DNA from: Lachnospiraceae bacterium
Lineage (GTDB): Bacteria; Bacillota; Clostridia; Lachnospirales; Lachnospiraceae
DNA length: 40,760 nt
Assembly: GCA_024698715.1 (NCBI GenBank)
Contig: JAILRA010000106.1
Span: forward strand, 1-40,760
Direction of reading: 5' to 3'
A model generated the notes under the pieces. That model ran no database searches. It was not told the DNA's origin and saw only the letters and a list, made by a program, of their open reading frames with translations. The position numbers and the translations under genes were made by a program. The number at the start of each line of letters is the position of its first letter. Within the stretch, counting starts at the first letter, position 1. This document shows positions 7,402-17,980 of the stretch, piece after piece.

Positions 7402-8490
7402 ATGGTTTCAAACCAAATACTACAGCAGTCAATAGAGGGGATTAAAAGTATTTCCAGAGTTGATCTTTGTGTGACGGATGCCGATGGCAAAACCATCGCA
7501 AGCACAATGACCGGCACGGTCAACTTCCAGACTCAGGTTCAGGAATTTGTTAAATCTCCTGCTGACAGCCAGGAAATCCAAAACAGCCAGTATTTTAAAA
7601 TATACGACGAGCAGAATCTCGAGTATATCGTTATCTGTGCGGGCGGAGGAGAGAACTCGTATCTCGTCGGCAAGATGGCTGCATTTCAGATCCAGAGTCT
7701 TGCCGTTGCATATAAAGAAAGATTCGACAAAGATAATTTCATCAAGAATCTTCTTCTCGACAATCTGCTTCTGGTAGATATCTACGGCTATGCAAAAAGA
7801 CTGCATATTCCTCTGGATGCAAACAGAGTCGTATTTTTGATAGATATTACCGCCAACAAGGATATGGATATCCTTTCGATAGTCAAGGAAGCCATGAATT
7901 CCGAAAAGCGTGATTTCGTCAGTGCCGTTGATGAGAAAAATGTTGTTGTCATCAAGGAGATCCAGGGCGAGAATCAGCAGAAAGAGATCGAAAACTCCCT
8001 TGCTGCGCTTCAGAAACTTCTGAAGAAAGAAAATACCGGTAATGTCAGGATCTCGTACGGTACCGTTGTCGGTGAGATAAAAGATGTCAGCCGTTCCTAC
8101 AAAGAAGCTAAAATGGCGCTTGATGTAGGCGGTATCTTCTTTGAGGACAGAAATGTCATAGCGTACGGAGAACTGGGAATAGGAAGACTTATCTATCAGC
8201 TTCCGATCCCTCTTTGCAAAATGTTCATCAAAGAGATATTTGACAGCGTCAATCCTGAAGAGTTTGACGAAGAAACCATTATTACCATCAAGAAATTTTT
8301 TGAAAACAGCCTCAATGTTTCCGAAACGTCGAGACAGTTGTTCATACACAGAAATACACTTGTGTACAGATTAGATAAAATTCAGAAAACTACAGGTCTG
8401 GATCTGAGAATCTTCGAAGATGCGATCACGTTCAGGATTGCGCTCATGGTTGTAAAATACATGAAGTACATGGAGAAGCTCGAATACTGA
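7402..8490 (+). CDS. CdaR/PucR-type transcriptional regulator
   Basis: A protein of 362 residues. The N-terminal 135 or so resemble the putative sugar-diacid-recognition domain (NQILQQSIEGIKSISRVDLCVTDADG). A central region follows with the GGDEF-like fold usual in this family (ISYGTVVGEIKDVSRSYKEA, near 215-240). The C-terminal PucR-type helix-turn-helix is near 295-350 (LNVSETSRQLFIHRNTLVYRLDKI). This family regulates transcription, often of neighbouring genes, in response to small molecules; the name CdaR here is unrelated to the YbbR-domain CdaR of the cdaA operon. The ATG at 7402 follows GGGGTGG, so I prefer it over an upstream TTG at 7372. Only 13 bp separate it from ftsE, so it may be cotranscribed with the division operon. 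The ligand is unknown. Confidence 0.85.
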   Translation: MVSNQILQQSIEGIKSISRVDLCVTDADGKTIASTMTGTVNFQTQVQEFVKSPADSQEIQNSQYFKIYDEQNLEYIVICAGGGENSYLVGKMAAFQIQSLAVAYKERFDKDNFIKNLLLDNLLLVDIYGYAKRLHIPLDANRVVFLIDITANKDMDILSIVKEAMNSEKRDFVSAVDEKNVVVIKEIQGENQQKEIENSLAALQKLLKKENTGNVRISYGTVVGEIKDVSRSYKEAKMALDVGGIFFEDRNVIAYGELGIGRLIYQLPIPLCKMFIKEIFDSVNPEEFDEETIITIKKFFENSLNVSETSRQLFIHRNTLVYRLDKIQKTTGLDLRIFEDAITFRIALMVVKYMKYMEKLEY

Positions 8491-8503
8491 TCGGGAGAAA
8501 AAA

Positions 8504-9247
8504 ATGTCAGAAAATAAAAGAAAAAGAAGAGATAACGAACCCGAGAATCTTTCCGATTACGCAATATATCTCGATGATGTCAGCAAGACATTCTCGGACG
8601 GCGTTCCGGCACTTTCGAACATCAATCTTAAGATCAAGCACGGAGAGTTCGTATTCATAGTCGGAGTTTCGGGCGCGGGCAAATCCACGCTTATCAAACT
8701 TTTGCTGCGCGAACTTCAGGCGGACAGCGGAACGGTGTTTGTTAACGGGTTCAATCTCATGACGATAAAACATTCAAGGATCCCCAAATTCAGAAGAACC
8801 CTTGGAGTTGTATTCCAGGATTTCCGTCTGCTTAAGGACAGAAATGTTTACGAGAATGTTGCTTTTGCACAGAGGATAGCGCAGAAATCGGAGCGTGAGA
8901 TAAGAAGAAATGTTCCCAGTATGCTTTCGCTTGTGGGACTTGCCGGCAAATACAAAGCCAAACCGAAACAGCTTGCGGGTGGCGAACAGCAGAGAGTCGC
9001 ACTTGCCAGAGCTCTTGTCAACAGACCGCGTCTTCTTCTGGCCGATGAACCTACGGGTAATCTCGACCTTTACAATACTGCGGAGATCATGCGCCTTCTG
9101 GAGACCATTAATGAAAACGGCACTACCGTTGTAGTTGTTACACACAATGACAAGCTTGTAAACGATATGCAGAAAAGAGTCGTTACCATCAAGCAGGGTA
9201 TGATTGTGAGTGATGCCGAAAACGGAGGATATTTCGATGAAGATTAG
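8504..9247 (+). CDS. ftsE: Cell-division ABC transporter ATPase FtsE
   Basis: A 247-residue ABC ATPase with Walker A GVSGAGKS (about 54-61), Q-loop QDFRLL (105-110), signature LAGGEQQ (157-163), Walker B LLLADEPT (177-184) and the switch histidine in VVVVTHN. A charged N-terminal extension of about 20 residues precedes the usual FtsE start. FtsE pairs with FtsX at the division site; their ATPase cycle does not move a solute but activates peptidoglycan hydrolases outside the cell. The next gene is ftsX, overlapping by 11 bp, and a coiled-coil M23 hydrolase follows, which confirms the assignment. The ribosome site GGGAG lies before the ATG. Confidence 0.95.
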   Translation: MSENKRKRRDNEPENLSDYAIYLDDVSKTFSDGVPALSNINLKIKHGEFVFIVGVSGAGKSTLIKLLLRELQADSGTVFVNGFNLMTIKHSRIPKFRRTLGVVFQDFRLLKDRNVYENVAFAQRIAQKSEREIRRNVPSMLSLVGLAGKYKAKPKQLAGGEQQRVALARALVNRPRLLLADEPTGNLDLYNTAEIMRLLETINENGTTVVVVTHNDKLVNDMQKRVVTIKQGMIVSDAENGGYFDED

Positions 9248-10127
9248 AACTTTCTTTTATACCATAGAACAGGGCATTGCCGGTATCTTTAAGAACAAAT
9301 GGTTTTCGATAGCGACTATAGCGACCATTTCCGCCTGCCTTTTTGTTTTCGGTATATTTTATGCCATAGCCTTTAATGTGGCGAATATCGTCCGTTCAGC
9401 CGAGGAAAACGTATCCGTGACCGTATTCTTTGACGAAGGCGTTTCCGAAGAGAGGATCACCGAGATCGGAGAAATGATCGGCAGACGTTCCGAAGTTAAG
9501 AGATACGAATTTGTTTCAGCAGAAGAAGCATGGGCAGAGTTTTCGGAGCAGCTCGGGGAATACGCGGAAGGATTTACCGAAAACCCTCTTGAAAACTGTG
9601 CGAATTACCAGATATATCTGAATGATGTTACAAAGCAGGGACAGCTTGTCAGATATCTTGAAGGAGTGGAAGGAATAAGAAAGATCAACAAGTCGGACTT
9701 TACCGCGGATACTCTTTCGGGCATCAATATGGTCCTGATATATGTTTTTGTGGGAATCATAATAATTCTTTTTGCCGTAAGTATCTTCCTTATCAACAAT
9801 ACGGTTACAATGGGTATTTCGGTCAGAAAAGAAGAGATTACGATCATGAAATATGTCGGAGCAACGGACTTTTTTGTAAGAGCGCCGTTTGTTTTCGAGG
9901 GGATCATACTCGGGGTCATAGGTGCGGCGATCCCCATGGGAATGCTGTATTATCTTTACGGGATCGCAGTTACGCTGATTCATGAGAAATTTGCGTTTCT
10001 TTCGTTCCTTACGTTCCTGCCTGCGTTTGACATATTCGAGTATCTTGTTCCGTTCTCGATTCTTATCGGCGTCGGAATAGGATTTTTCGGAAGTTTCTTT
10101 ACTGTGCGCAAGCATTTGAAAGTTTAA
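9237..10127 (+). CDS. ftsX: Cell-division protein FtsX
   Basis: A 296-residue membrane protein with the FtsX layout: a short cytoplasmic N-terminus, helix 1 near 21-47, an extracellular domain of about 115 residues, then helices 2-4 near 165-190, 215-245 and 260-290. The extracellular loop is where FtsX contacts hydrolases of the PcsB/CwlO type in other Firmicutes. The ATG at 9237 follows GGAGG and lies inside the end of ftsE (11-bp overlap), implying translational coupling and equal synthesis. A start 27 bp further upstream is open but lies behind no ribosome site. Confidence 0.95.
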   Translation: MKIRTFFYTIEQGIAGIFKNKWFSIATIATISACLFVFGIFYAIAFNVANIVRSAEENVSVTVFFDEGVSEERITEIGEMIGRRSEVKRYEFVSAEEAWAEFSEQLGEYAEGFTENPLENCANYQIYLNDVTKQGQLVRYLEGVEGIRKINKSDFTADTLSGINMVLIYVFVGIIIILFAVSIFLINNTVTMGISVRKEEITIMKYVGATDFFVRAPFVFEGIILGVIGAAIPMGMLYYLYGIAVTLIHEKFAFLSFLTFLPAFDIFEYLVPFSILIGVGIGFFGSFFTVRKHLKV

Positions 10128-10193
10128 TTAAATATGAATCAGTCCTGATTGTTTTCTATAGAAGAAATTATTTAAAAGTTGGGAGAGGGAATC

Positions 10194-11435
10194 ATGTATA
10201 ATTTGAAAGCGAACAGAATTATCAGTTTGATCATGGCTATGCTCTGCATCGGTATTCTTTTGTCAAATTCACCGTTTTCCTATGTTGCGAAGGCCACGGG
10301 AAGTGAACAGGAGGCTTTGGAAGAGTCCATCAGGGAAAAAGAAAGACAGATTGAGGAAGCTGAACGCGAAAAACGTGAACTTGCCAAAGGAAAGACAAAT
10401 ATTGAAAGAATTAAAAGAGCACTGGAACAGAGCAAAGCGGATCTTTCGCAGTATGTATCCGAACTGGATGCACAGGTCGTTTCCATTGAAGAGAAGATTG
10501 AGACTCTGAAAACAAAGATTTCCGAAAAGGAAGAAGAAATAACGGAGACTCAGGAAGAACTTGCGGAAGCTACCAGGATCAAGGACGAACAGTATGCTAA
10601 CATGAAGAAGAGAGTGCAGGCTATTTATGAGCAGGGAGATAATTTTTATCTCGAACTCCTTCTTAATTCCGGCGGACTCAGCGATTTCCTTAATCAGATG
10701 GATTATGTGGAAGATCTTTCGAGATATGATGACAGAATGTTCAAGGAATATGAGTCAACGGTTGAATACGTAAAACTCTGCGAAGCCGAACTCGAGGAAG
10801 AAGAAGAGCTTCTTCAGGAAACCAAACTTGCTGCGGAAGAAGAACAGAAAGCTGTGGAAGAGCTTATTTCCGAAAAGGAATCCGAGATCCGTGCGGTACA
10901 GGAAGAGATCCTGGATAAGGAAAGAGCGATCCGTGAATACGAGGCGGAGATCGCTGAACAGAATTCTACTATCGCTGAACTTGAAAGAATGGTTGAAAAC
11001 GAAAAAAGAGAACTTGCGGAAATGCGTACTTACGACGGCGGAGCATTTTGCTGGCCCTGCCCTGCATATACGAGGGTTTCTTCTGATTTCGGATGGAGAG
11101 TTCATCCGACACTGAACATCAGAATGTTCCATAACGGAGTCGATCTTGCGGCACCTGCAGGATCGAATATCCTGGCAGCATATGACGGAAAAGTAGTTGC
11201 GGCTTCTTATACTGCTGCGATGGGAAATTACGTGATGGTGGACCATGGTGACGGATTATATACCGTTTATATGCATGCTTCCAAACTTTGCGTATCTCAG
11301 GGTCAGGAAGTATCGAGAGGACAGGTTATAGCTCTTGTCGGATCTACAGGAAGAAGTACGGGAAATCATTTGCATTTCAGCGTCAGGTTAAACGGTGATT
11401 ACGTTTCACCCTGGAATTATATAACAAAGCCGTAA
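10194..11435 (+). CDS. Secreted coiled-coil M23 peptidoglycan endopeptidase (PcsB/CwlO/EnvC-like)
   Basis: A 413-residue protein. A signal peptide (basic MYNLKANR, hydrophobic core to about residue 25, likely cleaved near VAKATGS) precedes a long Glu/Lys/Arg-rich coiled coil (about 35-280) and an M23 (LytM) domain. The zinc ligands are visible as HNGVD (H313, D317) and HLH (H392-H394), so the domain should be active. In the EnvC/PcsB model the coiled coil binds FtsX and gates the hydrolase. Position directly after ftsEX supports this role in septal wall splitting. In PcsB the enzyme domain is CHAP, so this is a functional rather than strict homologue. The start at 10194 follows GGGAGAGGG. Confidence 0.88.
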   Translation: MYNLKANRIISLIMAMLCIGILLSNSPFSYVAKATGSEQEALEESIREKERQIEEAEREKRELAKGKTNIERIKRALEQSKADLSQYVSELDAQVVSIEEKIETLKTKISEKEEEITETQEELAEATRIKDEQYANMKKRVQAIYEQGDNFYLELLLNSGGLSDFLNQMDYVEDLSRYDDRMFKEYESTVEYVKLCEAELEEEEELLQETKLAAEEEQKAVEELISEKESEIRAVQEEILDKERAIREYEAEIAEQNSTIAELERMVENEKRELAEMRTYDGGAFCWPCPAYTRVSSDFGWRVHPTLNIRMFHNGVDLAAPAGSNILAAYDGKVVAASYTAAMGNYVMVDHGDGLYTVYMHASKLCVSQGQEVSRGQVIALVGSTGRSTGNHLHFSVRLNGDYVSPWNYITKP

Positions 11436-11477
11436 ACAGGCAAAAATAAATGAAACAGTTTGTTTCGGAGGCACATT

Positions 11478-12755
11478 GTGGATAACAATCAGATAAATAA
11501 TCAGGCAGTCGCAGAAAACAAAAAGAAGAAAAAACGGACTGTCAAAAACATAATCATTAATATCCTTTTGTTTATACTGGGTTCAATTTCCGGTACGGTA
11601 GTTACACTTTTATTTATAACACTGATAGTCGTACTGGTTTTGGGAGTGAACGGCCAAAAACTGGAGGAATTGTCGAAAGACAGCGATTTCCTCAACAAAT
11701 CATCACTTACCAAGATAGATGAACTGTACAGAACCATCAACTACTTCTATTATGAGGATGTTGATGACGAAGATCTGGAGGACGGACTTTATCAGGGACT
11801 TATGTCTGCGGTAGGCGATCCCTATACATGTTATTATACTCCGGAAGAATATAAGGAAATGACTTCAGACTGGCAGGGTAATTACGAGGGTATCGGAGCG
11901 TATCTGAAAATGGATACGGATGTAGGATATGCAACGATCGAGAATTTCATCGAAGGTGGTTCGGCACAGGAATGCGGAAAGATCTCGGTCGGCGATTATA
12001 TAGTAGCCGTTGACGATCAGGAAGTATACGGAATGACCTTAAATGAAGTCGTTTCAATGGTGCGCGGTCCGGAAGGTACTTTTGTAAAGATCACTTTTGA
12101 AGGAACCGACGGAAAATATGATGTAACGCTCGAAAGAAGAGTTATCGATACTCCGACCGTAAAATCGGAGGCAAAGGAAAACGGAATCTGGTATATTCAG
12201 ATAACTGAATTTGATGCCATTACGACATCGCAGTTCCATGAAGCGTTAACCGAAGCCAAGGAAGACGATATGAAAGGTCTTATCATAGACCTCAGAGGAA
12301 ATCCCGGCGGTAACCTTGATGTTGTGGTTGATATCTGTGAAGAGATCCTTCCTCAGGGACTGATCGTATATACCGAGGATAAGTACGGAAAACGTATCGA
12401 ATACACATCCGACGGAAAGAACGAGCTGAAGGTGCCTCTTGTTGTACTTGTTGACGGTTCATCCGCATCGGCATCGGAGATCATGGCCGGCGCTGTTAAG
12501 GATTACGGAATCGGAACACTGATCGGTACAAAGACTTACGGTAAGGGAATCGTGCAGAGCATCATTCCTTTCCAGGACGGTTCGGCTGTTAAGATCACTA
12601 CCAGCAAATACTATACTCCCAACGGAAACAATATTCACAAGATCGGTATTGAACCTGACGAGGTTGTTGAATTTGATTCCGACAAATATCTTGAGGACGA
12701 AACGGACAACCAGCTGGAATATGCGATAGATTATCTTAAAAAGAAGATCAATTGA
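11478..12755 (+). CDS. C-terminal processing protease, S41 family (CtpA/CtpB-like)
   Basis: A 425-residue protein with a Lys-rich cytoplasmic N-terminus, one membrane helix (about 28-52), an N-terminal cap (ELYRTINYFYYEDV), a PDZ domain near 135-215 (GIGAYLKMD, GKISVGDYIVAVD) and the S41 catalytic core. The catalytic pair is visible: Ser331 in SASASE and Lys356 in YGKG, with the family's usual spacing of 25. Such proteases degrade or trim extracytoplasmic proteins, including cell-wall hydrolases, so it may turn over the M23 enzyme encoded just upstream. I call GTG at 11478 the start because CGGAGG lies 6-8 bp before it; a longer TTG frame from 11460 would contain that ribosome site. A terminator follows. 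Confidence 0.9.
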   Translation: MDNNQINNQAVAENKKKKKRTVKNIIINILLFILGSISGTVVTLLFITLIVVLVLGVNGQKLEELSKDSDFLNKSSLTKIDELYRTINYFYYEDVDDEDLEDGLYQGLMSAVGDPYTCYYTPEEYKEMTSDWQGNYEGIGAYLKMDTDVGYATIENFIEGGSAQECGKISVGDYIVAVDDQEVYGMTLNEVVSMVRGPEGTFVKITFEGTDGKYDVTLERRVIDTPTVKSEAKENGIWYIQITEFDAITTSQFHEALTEAKEDDMKGLIIDLRGNPGGNLDVVVDICEEILPQGLIVYTEDKYGKRIEYTSDGKNELKVPLVVLVDGSSASASEIMAGAVKDYGIGTLIGTKTYGKGIVQSIIPFQDGSAVKITTSKYYTPNGNNIHKIGIEPDEVVEFDSDKYLEDETDNQLEYAIDYLKKKIN

Positions 12756-12780
12756 TTTATTTCGAACAAATGTTCACAAT
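12752..12780 (+). promoter_or_regulatory. Possible SOS-controlled promoter of uvrB
   Basis: TTGATT (12752-12757) and CACAAT (12775-12780) are 17 bp apart, with the LexA box between them. The -35 overlaps the ctp stop codon. The -10 is imperfect. An alternative is TATAAT at 12867-12872, which lacks a good -35. Confidence 0.45.
12763..12776. promoter_or_regulatory. LexA (SOS) box upstream of uvrB
   Basis: CGAACAAATGTTCA matches the Firmicutes LexA consensus CGAACRNRYGTTYC at all but the last position, and its core GAACAAATGTTC has perfect 5-bp arms. It lies about 115 bp before uvrB, a classic SOS gene. A second, degenerate match (CAAAAGAATGTTTA, 12855-12868, three mismatches) abuts a TATAAT closer to uvrB. 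Confidence 0.8.
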
Positions 12781-12802
12781 ATTGTAGACTAAAAGATTGA
12801 AA

Positions 12803-12834
12803 AATGGTATATTATTTGTAATATGCCATTTTTT
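12803..12834 (+). terminator. Intrinsic terminator between ctp and uvrB
   Basis: AATGGTATATTA (12803-12814), loop TTTG, TAATATGCCATT (12819-12830) with one wobble pair, then a T-run. It closes the ftsEX operon, yet it also lies downstream of the LexA box. Confidence 0.75.
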
Positions 12835-12889
12835 GATTATTTCAATAAACAGAGCAAAAGAATGTTTATAATAAAGGAAACGTATAAAT

Positions 12890-14875
12890 ATGGAATTTGA
12901 ACTGCATTCCGAATATAAACCGACGGGCGATCAGCCGCAGGCCATAAAAGAACTGGTGGAAGGATTTAAGAAGGGAAACCAGTGTCAGACGCTTCTTGGC
13001 GTAACAGGTTCGGGTAAGACTTTTACGATGGCGAACGTGATCGCAGCATTGAACAAGCCAACTCTCATCATTTCGCACAACAAAACTCTGGCGGGACAGT
13101 TATACAGTGAAATGAAAGAATTCTTTCCGAATAATGCGGTGGAATATTTTGTATCGTATTATGATTACTATCAGCCCGAGGCATATGTACCTTCAACCGA
13201 TACCTATATCGAAAAGGACTCTTCGGTAAATGAAGAGATAGATAAATTAAGACTTTCGGCAACTGCGTCCCTGACCGAAAGAAGGGATGTTATCGTGGTT
13301 GCCAGCGTATCATGCATATACGGACTCGGCAGCCCCGAAGATTATGAGAGCATGATCATGTCTCTTCGCCCGGGGATGAAGATCGAACGTGATGAAGTGA
13401 TCGCAAGACTTGTGGATATGCAGTATGAGCGAAACGACCTTGACCTTACACGTTCGTCTTTCAGAGTCAGAGGCGATACCGTTGAGATAGCCAAAGCCGA
13501 AGGCGGAGAGGGAGTGGTCCGTCTTTCTTTCTGGGGCGATGAGATTGAAGAGATCGCAGAGATTGATCAGGTGACCGGAAAGAAAAAAGCCCTGCTTTCG
13601 TATGTTGCGATCTTTCCCGCATCCCATTATGTCATATCCAAAGAAAAGATAGAGATAGCCTGCAAAAAACTTGAAGAAGAAATGCGGGAGAGAGTGGAAT
13701 ATTTCAAGAAGGAAGAAAGGTTCGTCGAGGCACAGAGGATACTTGAGAGAACCACTTTCGACCTGGAAATGCTTAAGGAAACGGGAGTGTGTTCGGGGAT
13801 CGAGAACTATGCTCCGGTTCTGGCCGGATTAAAGCCGGGAGATCCTCCGCACTGTCTTATGGACTTCTTTAAAGATGATTTTCTTATGATCATTGACGAG
13901 TCCCATATTTCCATTCCTCAGATCGGCGGTATGTATGCGGGTGACAGAGCAAGAAAAAACACACTTGTAAATTACGGATTCAGACTCCCGTCCGCACTGG
14001 ATAACAGACCTCTTTCTTTTGACGAATTCGAAGACAGGATAGATCAGCTTCTCTGCGTGTCCGCCACTCCGTCAAAATACGAAGAAGAACATGAAATGCT
14101 TCGTACAGAACAGATAATCAGGCCTACGGGACTTTTGGATCCCAAGATCACGGTCCGTCCTACGGAAGGGCAGATCGACGATCTTATTTCTGAGATCAAA
14201 AAAGTCACGAAAAGCGGAAACAAAGTTCTTGTCACGACACTTACGAAACGTATGGCCGAAGATCTGACCGATTATCTTAAAGAAGTGGGTATCAGGGTAA
14301 AATATCTTCATTCGGATATTGATACTCTGGAAAGGGCGGAAATAATAAGAGACATGCGTCTGGATGTTTTTGATGTTCTGGTCGGGATCAATCTTTTAAG
14401 GGAAGGACTTGATATTCCTGAGATAAGTCTCGTAGCTATAATCGATGCTGACAAAGAAGGATTCCTTCGTTCCGCGACTTCACTCATACAGACGGTCGGA
14501 AGAGCGGCGAGAAACTCCGAAGGTCATGTTATAATGTATGCAGACAGGATCACTGACTCAATGAAGGTCGCCATTGACGAGACTCAGAGGCGTAGAGCGA
14601 TCCAGGAAAAATATAACAAAGAAAACGGTATAGTTCCCACTACCATAAAGAAAGCTGTCCGTGATGTCATTTCGGTATCGAAAAAGGTTGCGGAAGTTGA
14701 AAATACATGGAAGATGGAACCCGAAAGCATGAATCTCAAAGAGATAAACGAGCTTATTGCATCGGTTGAAAAGAAGATGAAAAAAGCCGCAACGGATCTG
14801 GACTTCGAAAATGCAGCTATTTACAGAGATCAGATCGCAGAGCTTAAGAAGATCAGAAATGAGATCACCGAATAA
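12890..14875 (+). CDS. uvrB: Excinuclease ABC subunit B
   Basis: A full-length 661-residue UvrB. It has Walker A GVTGSGKT (37-44), the damage-probing beta-hairpin [12 protein letters not shown] (89-100), the DESH helicase box, the C-terminal helicase motifs ([27 protein letters not shown]) and a UVR domain at the very end ([19 protein letters not shown]), which binds UvrC. UvrB receives damaged DNA from UvrA, verifies the lesion and recruits UvrC for incision. uvrA follows 35 bp downstream in the same direction, a probable two-gene operon under SOS control. The ribosome site is AAGGAAA. No uvrC is in the window. Confidence 0.97.
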   Translation: MEFELHSEYKPTGDQPQAIKELVEGFKKGNQCQTLLGVTGSGKTFTMANVIAALNKPTLIISHNKTLAGQLYSEMKEFFPNNAVEYFVSYYDYYQPEAYVPSTDTYIEKDSSVNEEIDKLRLSATASLTERRDVIVVASVSCIYGLGSPEDYESMIMSLRPGMKIERDEVIARLVDMQYERNDLDLTRSSFRVRGDTVEIAKAEGGEGVVRLSFWGDEIEEIAEIDQVTGKKKALLSYVAIFPASHYVISKEKIEIACKKLEEEMRERVEYFKKEERFVEAQRILERTTFDLEMLKETGVCSGIENYAPVLAGLKPGDPPHCLMDFFKDDFLMIIDESHISIPQIGGMYAGDRARKNTLVNYGFRLPSALDNRPLSFDEFEDRIDQLLCVSATPSKYEEEHEMLRTEQIIRPTGLLDPKITVRPTEGQIDDLISEIKKVTKSGNKVLVTTLTKRMAEDLTDYLKEVGIRVKYLHSDIDTLERAEIIRDMRLDVFDVLVGINLLREGLDIPEISLVAIIDADKEGFLRSATSLIQTVGRAARNSEGHVIMYADRITDSMKVAIDETQRRRAIQEKYNKENGIVPTTIKKAVRDVISVSKKVAEVENTWKMEPESMNLKEINELIASVEKKMKKAATDLDFENAAIYRDQIAELKKIRNEITE

Positions 14876-14910
14876 TTAATTCATTTAAGTACGGAAGGAA
14901 TATAAAAGAA

Positions 14911-17763
14911 ATGGCACAAAAAATGCTTCCGAAATCCGAATGCATCAGGATAGTAGGTGCTAAAGAACATAATCTTAAGGGGATAGATGTTGAAATCCCC
15001 AGAAATAAATTTGTAGTCATCACAGGTCTTTCGGGATCGGGAAAATCGTCGCTTGCATTTGATACCATTTATGCCGAAGGTCAGAGAAGATACATGGAAT
15101 CACTTTCATCATATGCAAGACAGTTCCTCGGACAGATGGAAAAACCCAATGTCGAATTTATCGAAGGCCTTTCGCCTGCGATCAGTATCGATCAGAAATC
15201 GACCAACAGGAACCCCAGATCGACTGTGGGAACGGTTACCGAAATCTACGATTATTTAAGACTGCTTTATGCAAGAACGGGTATTCCCCATTGTCCGGAA
15301 TGCGGAAAGGAAATATCGAAACAGTCCGTGGACGAAATGGTGGATAAGATCCTTTCTCTTCCCGAGGGAACGAAGATACAGGTTCTTTCTCCCGTGATCA
15401 GAGGCAGAAAGGGAGAACATGAAAAGCTCCTTGCCAGGGCGGCTAAAAGCGGATATCTTCGTGCGAGAATAGACGGAAGCATTTATGAACTCGACGAAGA
15501 GATAAAACTGGATAAGAATCTCAAACACAATATTGATATTGTTATAGACAGACTTGTTGTAAAAGAAGACATACAGAGCAGACTGACGGAGTCCGTCGAG
15601 AATGCGCTCGCTCTTTCGGAAGGTCTGCTTACGGTAGCCGATTCCGAAGGAAAAGAATATAATTTCAGCCAGTCGTTTTCGTGCCCCGACTGCGGAACGA
15701 GCATTGAGGAAATAGAACCGAGAAGCTTTTCGTTCAACAATCCTTTCGGTGCATGCTCGGAATGCGACGGTCTGGGATTCAAGAGAGAATTTGACATCAA
15801 TCTTATGATACCCGACAGATCTCTTTCTTTATCCGAAGGTGCGATACAGGTCATAGGCTGGAAGAACAGCAAGAAGGACGGCTCATTTTCGCATGAAGTT
15901 TTAAAGGCTCTGGCGAAGCATTTCGATTTTTCGCTAGATACACCCTTTGAAGATCTTTCCGAAGAGATTCAGGATATCATAATAAACGGAACCACGGAAT
16001 TCGTAAATGTACATTATGAGAGTTCGAGAGGAAAAGGAGTTTACCCTGTTCAGTTCGAAGGGCTTCTTAACAATGTTATAGACAGATACCGTCAGACACC
16101 TTTTGATAAGGCCAGAATGGAATACGAAAAATACATGTCCGATACGCCCTGCCCCGAATGTAAGGGAAGAAGACTTAAAAAGACTTCCCTTGCGGTAACG
16201 GTTGGGGATAAAAACATTTATGAAATGACACAGATGGCTCTGGGCGATCTTCTGGATTTCATGAATGACATGAAGCTCGAAGGCAATATGGCCCTGATCG
16301 GAAATCAGATATTAAAAGAGATAAAGGCAAGAGTCGGATTCTTAAGAGATGTAGGGCTCGGATATCTTTCTCTTTCGCGTCCCACCGGTACTCTTTCGGG
16401 AGGTGAAGCGCAAAGGATCCGTCTTGCCACACAGATAGGATCCGGACTTGTCGGAGTTACATATATCCTTGATGAACCGAGTATAGGACTTCATCAGAGG
16501 GATAATGACAAGCTTCTGGCATCGCTTAAGAGACTAAGGGATCTCGGAAACAATCTTATTGTCGTTGAACATGATGAAGACACGATGCTTCAGGCTGATT
16601 ATATTGTGGATATCGGTCCTCAGGCGGGCGAAAAGGGCGGTGAAGTGGTGGCATGCGGGACCGCAGAGGATATAATGAAATGTCCCGATTCGATCACAGG
16701 CATGTATCTTAAAGGAGATCTTTTCGTTCCGGTTCCCTGTGAGAGAAGGAAACCAAAGGATTTCATTACCATAGAGGGAGCTGCGGAAAACAATCTTAAG
16801 AACATTGATGTGGATATCCCGCTCGGTGTATTTACCTGCGTTACCGGTGTTTCCGGTTCAGGAAAGAGTTCGCTCATAAATGAGATACTTTACAAACGTC
16901 TTGCAAGGGATCTTAACCGTGCACAGACTGTTCCCGGAAAACACAAAAATATCAAGGGAATAAAAAAGCTGGATAAAGTCATCGATATCGACCAGTCGCC
17001 CATAGGACGTACACCCAAGTCGAATCCGGCTACATACACGGGTGTATTTGACCTTATAAGAGATCTTTTCGCCGAGACCAAAGATGCCAAGGCGAAGGGA
17101 TATGCCAAAGGAAGATTTTCTTTCAATGTTAAGGGCGGAAGATGCGAAGCCTGTTCCGGTGACGGTATCGTAAAGATTGAAATGCATTTCCTTCCGGATG
17201 TTTACGTACCATGCGAAGTATGCGGCGGCAAAAAATACAACAGGGAAACACTGGAAGTCAAATACAAAGGAAAGAGTATTTCCGATGTGCTTGAAATGAC
17301 GGTTGCAGAAGCGGTCGAATTCTTCGATGCGATCCCGTCGATAAAGAGAAAGATGAAAACACTGGATGATGTTGGACTCTCATACATCAGACTCGGTCAG
17401 CCTTCCACGCAGCTTTCGGGCGGTGAGGCGCAGCGTATCAAACTGGCAACCGAACTGAGCCGTACATCGACCGGCAATACGATCTACATCCTTGACGAGC
17501 CTACAACCGGACTTCATTTTGCCGATGTACACAAACTCGTCGATATCCTCCAGCGGCTTACCGATGCCGGCAATACGGTTATAGTCATAGAGCACAATCT
17601 GGATGTTATAAAGACGGCGGACTATATCATAGATCTCGGACCGGAAGGCGGAGACGGCGGCGGAACGGTCATTGCCAAAGGAACGCCCGAAGAGGTTGCA
17701 AAGAACAAAAAATCGTATACCGGTTTATATATCAAAAAGATGCTTGGCAAGAACGCGAAGTAA
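14911..17763 (+). CDS. uvrA: Excinuclease ABC subunit A
   Basis: A 950-residue UvrA with two ABC modules. The first has Walker [10 protein letters not shown] (39-47) and signature LSGGEAQR; the second has GVSGSGKSS (near 648) and [11 protein letters not shown]. There are three Cys pair regions: CPECG near 128, the first-module CPDCG...CSECDG near 265, and CEACSGDG...CEVCGG near 745-770, the last being the zinc module essential for damage recognition. UvrA dimers scan DNA and load UvrB. GGAAGGAA precedes the start. The sequence is intact with all expected motifs. Confidence 0.97.
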   Translation: MAQKMLPKSECIRIVGAKEHNLKGIDVEIPRNKFVVITGLSGSGKSSLAFDTIYAEGQRRYMESLSSYARQFLGQMEKPNVEFIEGLSPAISIDQKSTNRNPRSTVGTVTEIYDYLRLLYARTGIPHCPECGKEISKQSVDEMVDKILSLPEGTKIQVLSPVIRGRKGEHEKLLARAAKSGYLRARIDGSIYELDEEIKLDKNLKHNIDIVIDRLVVKEDIQSRLTESVENALALSEGLLTVADSEGKEYNFSQSFSCPDCGTSIEEIEPRSFSFNNPFGACSECDGLGFKREFDINLMIPDRSLSLSEGAIQVIGWKNSKKDGSFSHEVLKALAKHFDFSLDTPFEDLSEEIQDIIINGTTEFVNVHYESSRGKGVYPVQFEGLLNNVIDRYRQTPFDKARMEYEKYMSDTPCPECKGRRLKKTSLAVTVGDKNIYEMTQMALGDLLDFMNDMKLEGNMALIGNQILKEIKARVGFLRDVGLGYLSLSRPTGTLSGGEAQRIRLATQIGSGLVGVTYILDEPSIGLHQRDNDKLLASLKRLRDLGNNLIVVEHDEDTMLQADYIVDIGPQAGEKGGEVVACGTAEDIMKCPDSITGMYLKGDLFVPVPCERRKPKDFITIEGAAENNLKNIDVDIPLGVFTCVTGVSGSGKSSLINEILYKRLARDLNRAQTVPGKHKNIKGIKKLDKVIDIDQSPIGRTPKSNPATYTGVFDLIRDLFAETKDAKAKGYAKGRFSFNVKGGRCEACSGDGIVKIEMHFLPDVYVPCEVCGGKKYNRETLEVKYKGKSISDVLEMTVAEAVEFFDAIPSIKRKMKTLDDVGLSYIRLGQPSTQLSGGEAQRIKLATELSRTSTGNTIYILDEPTTGLHFADVHKLVDILQRLTDAGNTVIVIEHNLDVIKTADYIIDLGPEGGDGGGTVIAKGTPEEVAKNKKSYTGLYIKKMLGKNAK

Positions 17764-17857
17764 AGGTATTTGCATAAAGAGCTGATTTCTTTTTTGAGGA
17801 AATGTCAAAAGGAAACTGCCTGAGTGAAAAAGTAAATTCCGTGAAAAGGAAATTTTG

Positions 17858-17890
17858 AAAAAAGGGGGTTAATTATAACCGCCCTTTTTT
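17858..17890. terminator. Bidirectional-looking terminator after uvrA
   Basis: AAAAAAGGGGGTTA (5' arm) and TAACCGCCCTTTTTT (3' arm) pair with a single bulged base and a short loop. The A-run and T-run would suit termination on both strands. The stretch 17764-17857 before it shows no gene or clear signal. Confidence 0.75.
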
Positions 17891-17909
17891 CGATATAATT
17901 AGTGTAGAC

Positions 17910-17941
17910 AAGGAGGTCTCATAAACAGGGTCTCCTTTTTT
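17910..17941 (+). terminator. Second terminator-like hairpin before mbl
   Basis: AAGGAGGTCT (17910-17919) pairs with GGGTCTCCTT (17928-17937), partly through G-U pairs, followed by six Ts. A TATAAT lies 10 bp upstream (17894-17899), without a clear -35, so a very short transcript is conceivable. The 5' arm is itself a perfect Shine-Dalgarno sequence, but no start codon follows. Confidence 0.5.
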
Positions 17942-17980
17942 ATGTGCATTTTTACCTTTTATTTCTTGTTCCTTTGGAGT

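Noticed and set aside
7429..8349. 306-codon open frame antisense to the CdaR/PucR-type regulator
   Set aside because: It has no ribosome site, a Phe/Leu/Ile-rich composition typical of antisense frames, and lies fully within a clear gene.
12808..12813. TATATT with TAGACT 17 bp upstream as uvrB promoter
   Set aside because: The -10 lies inside the terminator stem; the fit is better explained by the hairpin.
17894..17941. A very short RNA from TATAAT to the second hairpin before mbl
   Set aside because: No -35 box can be matched, and the product would be only about 35 nt; read as a terminator instead.
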